Under the pieces are notes generated by a model. The model did not search any database, was not told the DNA's origin, and saw only the letters and a list, made by a program, of their open reading frames with translations. A stretch of DNA of 41,764 nucleotides from a virus: positions 1 through 41,764 of the IMG/VR virus record IMGVR_UViG_3300046777_002295, one strand, 5' to 3'. The position numbers and the translations under genes are program-made. Shown here piece by piece: positions 39,694-41,764 of the stretch; position 1 is the first letter of the stretch; each line of letters starts with the position of its first letter.

Positions 39694-40244
39694 TTCTGGT
39701 TTCCTTTCACCTTAAGATTCCTGCCTTTTAATTCATGAATCAATTCGTCATATTCTTCATATGACATACACTCTACCATTACAATATACTTTTTATCTGA
39801 TTCTGACAATCCACCATCAACATCAGCTTCCATTGGGTCTTCAATCTTCATTTCAATCAATTCTTGCTCAAACAATTTTTTGAGTACCTCATTGGTAGTT
39901 TCAATGTCTTGAAGCAAGTCTTTATACAAGTCCGCATCATTGACCGCATAGGTAGATGATGGGTCAAATGTTGCCAGTACCAGTTTTTCTTCTTCTTCTG
40001 ACAATTTTACATAGGTAATAGGAACAGTCTGATTGTTTCGCATTGCCAGTGAAACACGTAAATGTCCATCAATAACATGGCCAGTAGTTACATTGACAAT
40101 CACATTTTGCACAATACCAACATCACTCATCACTGCATTCAGAATATCCTGTTGCATTTTAGGATGAATGCGATAGTTTGATGGATTAGCCAACAACTGG
40201 TCAGCATGTTCCTCTCCATATCCCACAATACGATTGTTATACAT
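39684..40244 (-). CDS. ParB/sulfiredoxin-fold domain protein
   Basis: A 186-residue protein from ATG 40244 (AAGAGG upstream). Residues about 15-95 match the ParB N-terminal domain: N-P-S-N-Y-R-I-H-P near 20-28 and G-H-V-I-D-G-H-L-R near 55-63, the CTP/nucleotide-binding loop region. There is no following helix-turn-helix of the parS-binding type, and the C-terminus is acidic. Such proteins near terminase and methyltransferase genes are common in phages. Because the genome also carries parS sites, a link is worth testing, but direct binding is not expected. Confidence 0.75.
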   Translation of the reverse strand: MYNNRIVGYGEEHADQLLANPSNYRIHPKMQQDILNAVMSDVGIVQNVIVNVTTGHVIDGHLRVSLAMRNNQTVPITYVKLSEEEEKLVLATFDPSSTYAVNDADLYKDLLQDIETTNEVLKKLFEQELIEMKIEDPMEADVDGGLSESDKKYIVMVECMSYEEYDELIHELKGRNLKVKGNQKWL

Positions 40245-40533
40245 TATCATCCTCTTGGTTTTGCATGTTGTAAATACGATGAATAACCGAAGAAATCAAT
40301 GCCTTATCATGGTTTGGATAATTATTGGCATCTACAGATACTTTTTGTACATACCACAAGTTTTTTGCTTGTACATATGTAATATCCCATACAAAATCAA
40401 GTTTGACACTCAATACAAGTGTTGGTATAGAAGTATTACTATCAAGTGTGAAACTAATAGCAACAATCATAGCAAGATACTTGTCAATTAAAGCATCAAA
40501 TGTTACTGGTGTAGTGTCTATATTGATGTTCAT
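40237..40533 (-). CDS. hypothetical protein
   Basis: A 98-residue protein starting at ATG 40533, inside the methyltransferase B stop (TAATG), behind GGGAGG. No family is recognised. Its first 11 codons and leader are repeated between the two methyltransferase genes (180-220), showing that the duplication unit ended inside this gene. It overlaps the ParB-like gene by eight bases. Confidence 0.65.
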   Translation of the reverse strand: MNINIDTTPVTFDALIDKYLAMIVAISFTLDSNTSIPTLVLSVKLDFVWDITYVQAKNLWYVQKVSVDANNYPNHDKALISSVIHRIYNMQNQEDDNV

Positions 40534-41764
40534 TATTCCTCCCGTATAAAGTCTTTTGACATCCAATGACGAATACGTTTTTCAGCAATATCTACATACT
40601 CCTGATTCAACTCAATACCAATAAATTGTACTTTTTCTAACATAGCCGCACATCCCGTGCTACCACTTCCCATAAACGGGTCAAGTACCACACCGTTTGG
40701 TGGCGTAACGAGGCGAACGAGGTAGCGCATGAGCGTGATGGGCTTGACCGTTGGGTGGTGGTTGGCACGTTCGATTGGTCGCAGTTTGTATGCTACATTT
40801 CGTTCATCTTGACCTGCATCACGTCCTTTAATCGGAGCAACTTCCATTTCATCCAGCCCCGCTTCCCGCTCTGCCTTCGACGCCTTCGCCACGTAGAAAA
40901 AGCGTGATGCGCCGCCGGAGTCGGAGTAGCCACCAAAATTATCAACATTCATTTGATAGTTATTAAGCGTCATTTTGTTTCCTACTGATTTCCCTGCTTT
41001 TTTGCGAATTGATGCCACCGAGGTACTATTCCCACTCTGCTCGTCCAGCATCTGCGCCGCCTCCTCATCAAAGATGACGTTGGCGGGCCAGCGGCCGATG
41101 GGCGATGCAGAGGCTAATTGGTTTATCCCGCCATCTGCGTGTTCGTAATAGTGCATTGTTACGCCGTTAAACTTTGCTGTTGTTCGTGTAGTGCGCTTCT
41201 CTGGCTCATTGTGCGTAATCCTGCACCCGTCAATGTTCAGCGCACCGCATCCCCACGTCAGCACATTGTCGGCCACCGTGCCGGACAGTGGCTTCCGTGC
41301 AAGGACGGCGGGCTCGTTGGCGGGCTTGAGCGCAGTGCCAAAGCCGTGCCATGCTTTGGCGGCGTCGGTGACGGGTATATCACTGTCATGTTCGTGATAG
41401 CCCTGTTGTCGTGCTTTGGTTAACCATGGTCTTTCGTCTAACTCATTAGATATGCCCTTGCCTGCTGTTGAGTGTGGAGTTATTGGCGTTTTTATTTTTT
41501 CTCGCTCCGCCCCTGCCTGCTTATCAATCGCCTTGCTCACGTCAAGGCTTTTCGGGAATCCCGAGCCATATATCCATTGAATACAATCCCGTATCTCAAA
41601 GCCCGCATCCTCGATAGCGCAGGTCATGCGGTGATATGTTCGAGTGCCACCAAAGGCGATGAGGTGTCCACCTGGTTTTAATACACGCAGGCACTCTTCC
41701 CAAAGAGATTGGTCGTAGGCAATACCTGATGAATCCCACTTTTTACCCATAAACCCTAGCTCGT
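40533..41764 (-). CDS. DNA methyltransferase B, main part (start at 164 if circular)
   Basis: The frame is open to the window end and holds 410 of 440 expected codons. It has the SAM motif P-F-M-G-S-G-S-T-G near the C-terminus and the same flanks as copy A (last 50 residues and the M-G-K-K-W-D-S-S region identical). The middle differs and its DNA is visibly richer in G and C than that of copy A or the surrounding genes, as expected for a recombined target-recognition region. Beta-class N6-A or N4-C methylation is likely. Confidence 0.85.
   Translation of the reverse strand, partial: ELGFMGKKWDSSGIAYDQSLWEECLRVLKPGGHLIAFGGTRTYHRMTCAIEDAGFEIRDCIQWIYGSGFPKSLDVSKAIDKQAGAEREKIKTPITPHSTAGKGISNELDERPWLTKARQQGYHEHDSDIPVTDAAKAWHGFGTALKPANEPAVLARKPLSGTVADNVLTWGCGALNIDGCRITHNEPEKRTTRTTAKFNGVTMHYYEHADGGINQLASASPIGRWPANVIFDEEAAQMLDEQSGNSTSVASIRKKAGKSVGNKMTLNNYQMNVDNFGGYSDSGGASRFFYVAKASKAEREAGLDEMEVAPIKGRDAGQDERNVAYKLRPIERANHHPTVKPITLMRYLVRLVTPPNGVVLDPFMGSGSTGCAAMLEKVQFIGIELNQEYVDIAEKRIRHWMSKDFIREE
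41692..41764. repeat. 73-bp terminal repeat, identical to 1-73
   Basis: Bases 41692-41764 equal 1-73 and also equal 1341-1413 within methyltransferase A. The identity continues between 1-172 and 1341-1512 with few changes. It may be a circular-assembly overlap or a false join through the duplicated gene. Confidence 0.95.

Noticed and set aside
1-41764. Temperate phage with integration module
   Set aside because: No integrase, attachment core or CI-type repressor was recognised. Episomal maintenance through parS remains possible but unproven.

Overview
The window is essentially the whole genome of a tailed dsDNA bacteriophage with siphovirus-type structural genes: HK97-fold capsid, portal, TerS/TerL, tail tube, tape measure, and no sheath or contractile genes. 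The first 73 bases are identical to the last 73 bases, so the molecule is probably circular or circularly permuted, about 41.69 kb of unique sequence. The repeat lies inside a duplicated methyltransferase gene, so this closure needs checking. No integrase, excision module, ParA, DNA polymerase or RNA polymerase was recognised. The host cannot be named. Sigma70-type promoters and canonical bacterial parS sequences point to an ordinary bacterium with a chromosomal ParABS system.

Layout. Two divergent gene blocks leave a 1.4 kb non-coding hub (6238-7660). The leftward block starts with lysis genes (amidase, XhlA-like protein, holin-like protein, then a small membrane protein and a secreted lysozyme-like protein). 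It continues with nucleotide metabolism (ThyX, dCTP deaminase) and methyltransferase genes, including a tandem pair of DNA methyltransferases. Crossing the window ends, it runs through a ParB-like-domain protein, TerS, TerL, a portal-MuF fusion, fibre-like proteins, prohead protease, capsid, a glycosyltransferase, connector genes, tail tube, tail chaperones with a -1 frameshift, tape measure and tail-tip genes, ending at 21391. The rightward block (7661-21479) holds about 20 small genes of unknown function, then an ERF-like annealing protein, ribbon-helix-helix proteins, a replication-O-like initiator, a DnaC-like loader, an HTH regulator and a RusA resolvase. The two blocks converge with an 89-bp overlap of RusA and the last tail-block gene.

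The unusual part is the hub and the first 3.5 kb of the rightward block. The hub carries 14 dyads of the form TGTGA-N6-TCACA, interleaved with GAAC-N4-GTTC dyads and with perfect direct repeats. Downstream, five perfect copies of the canonical bacterial parS site (TGTTTCACGTGAAACA) sit one per gap before or between early genes, four of them at the centre of long GC-rich inverted repeats. The phage therefore carries what looks like a distributed centromere without a recognisable cognate ParA or parS-binding ParB. This suggests use, capture or titration of the host ParB, or a double-duty DNA/RNA element between early genes.
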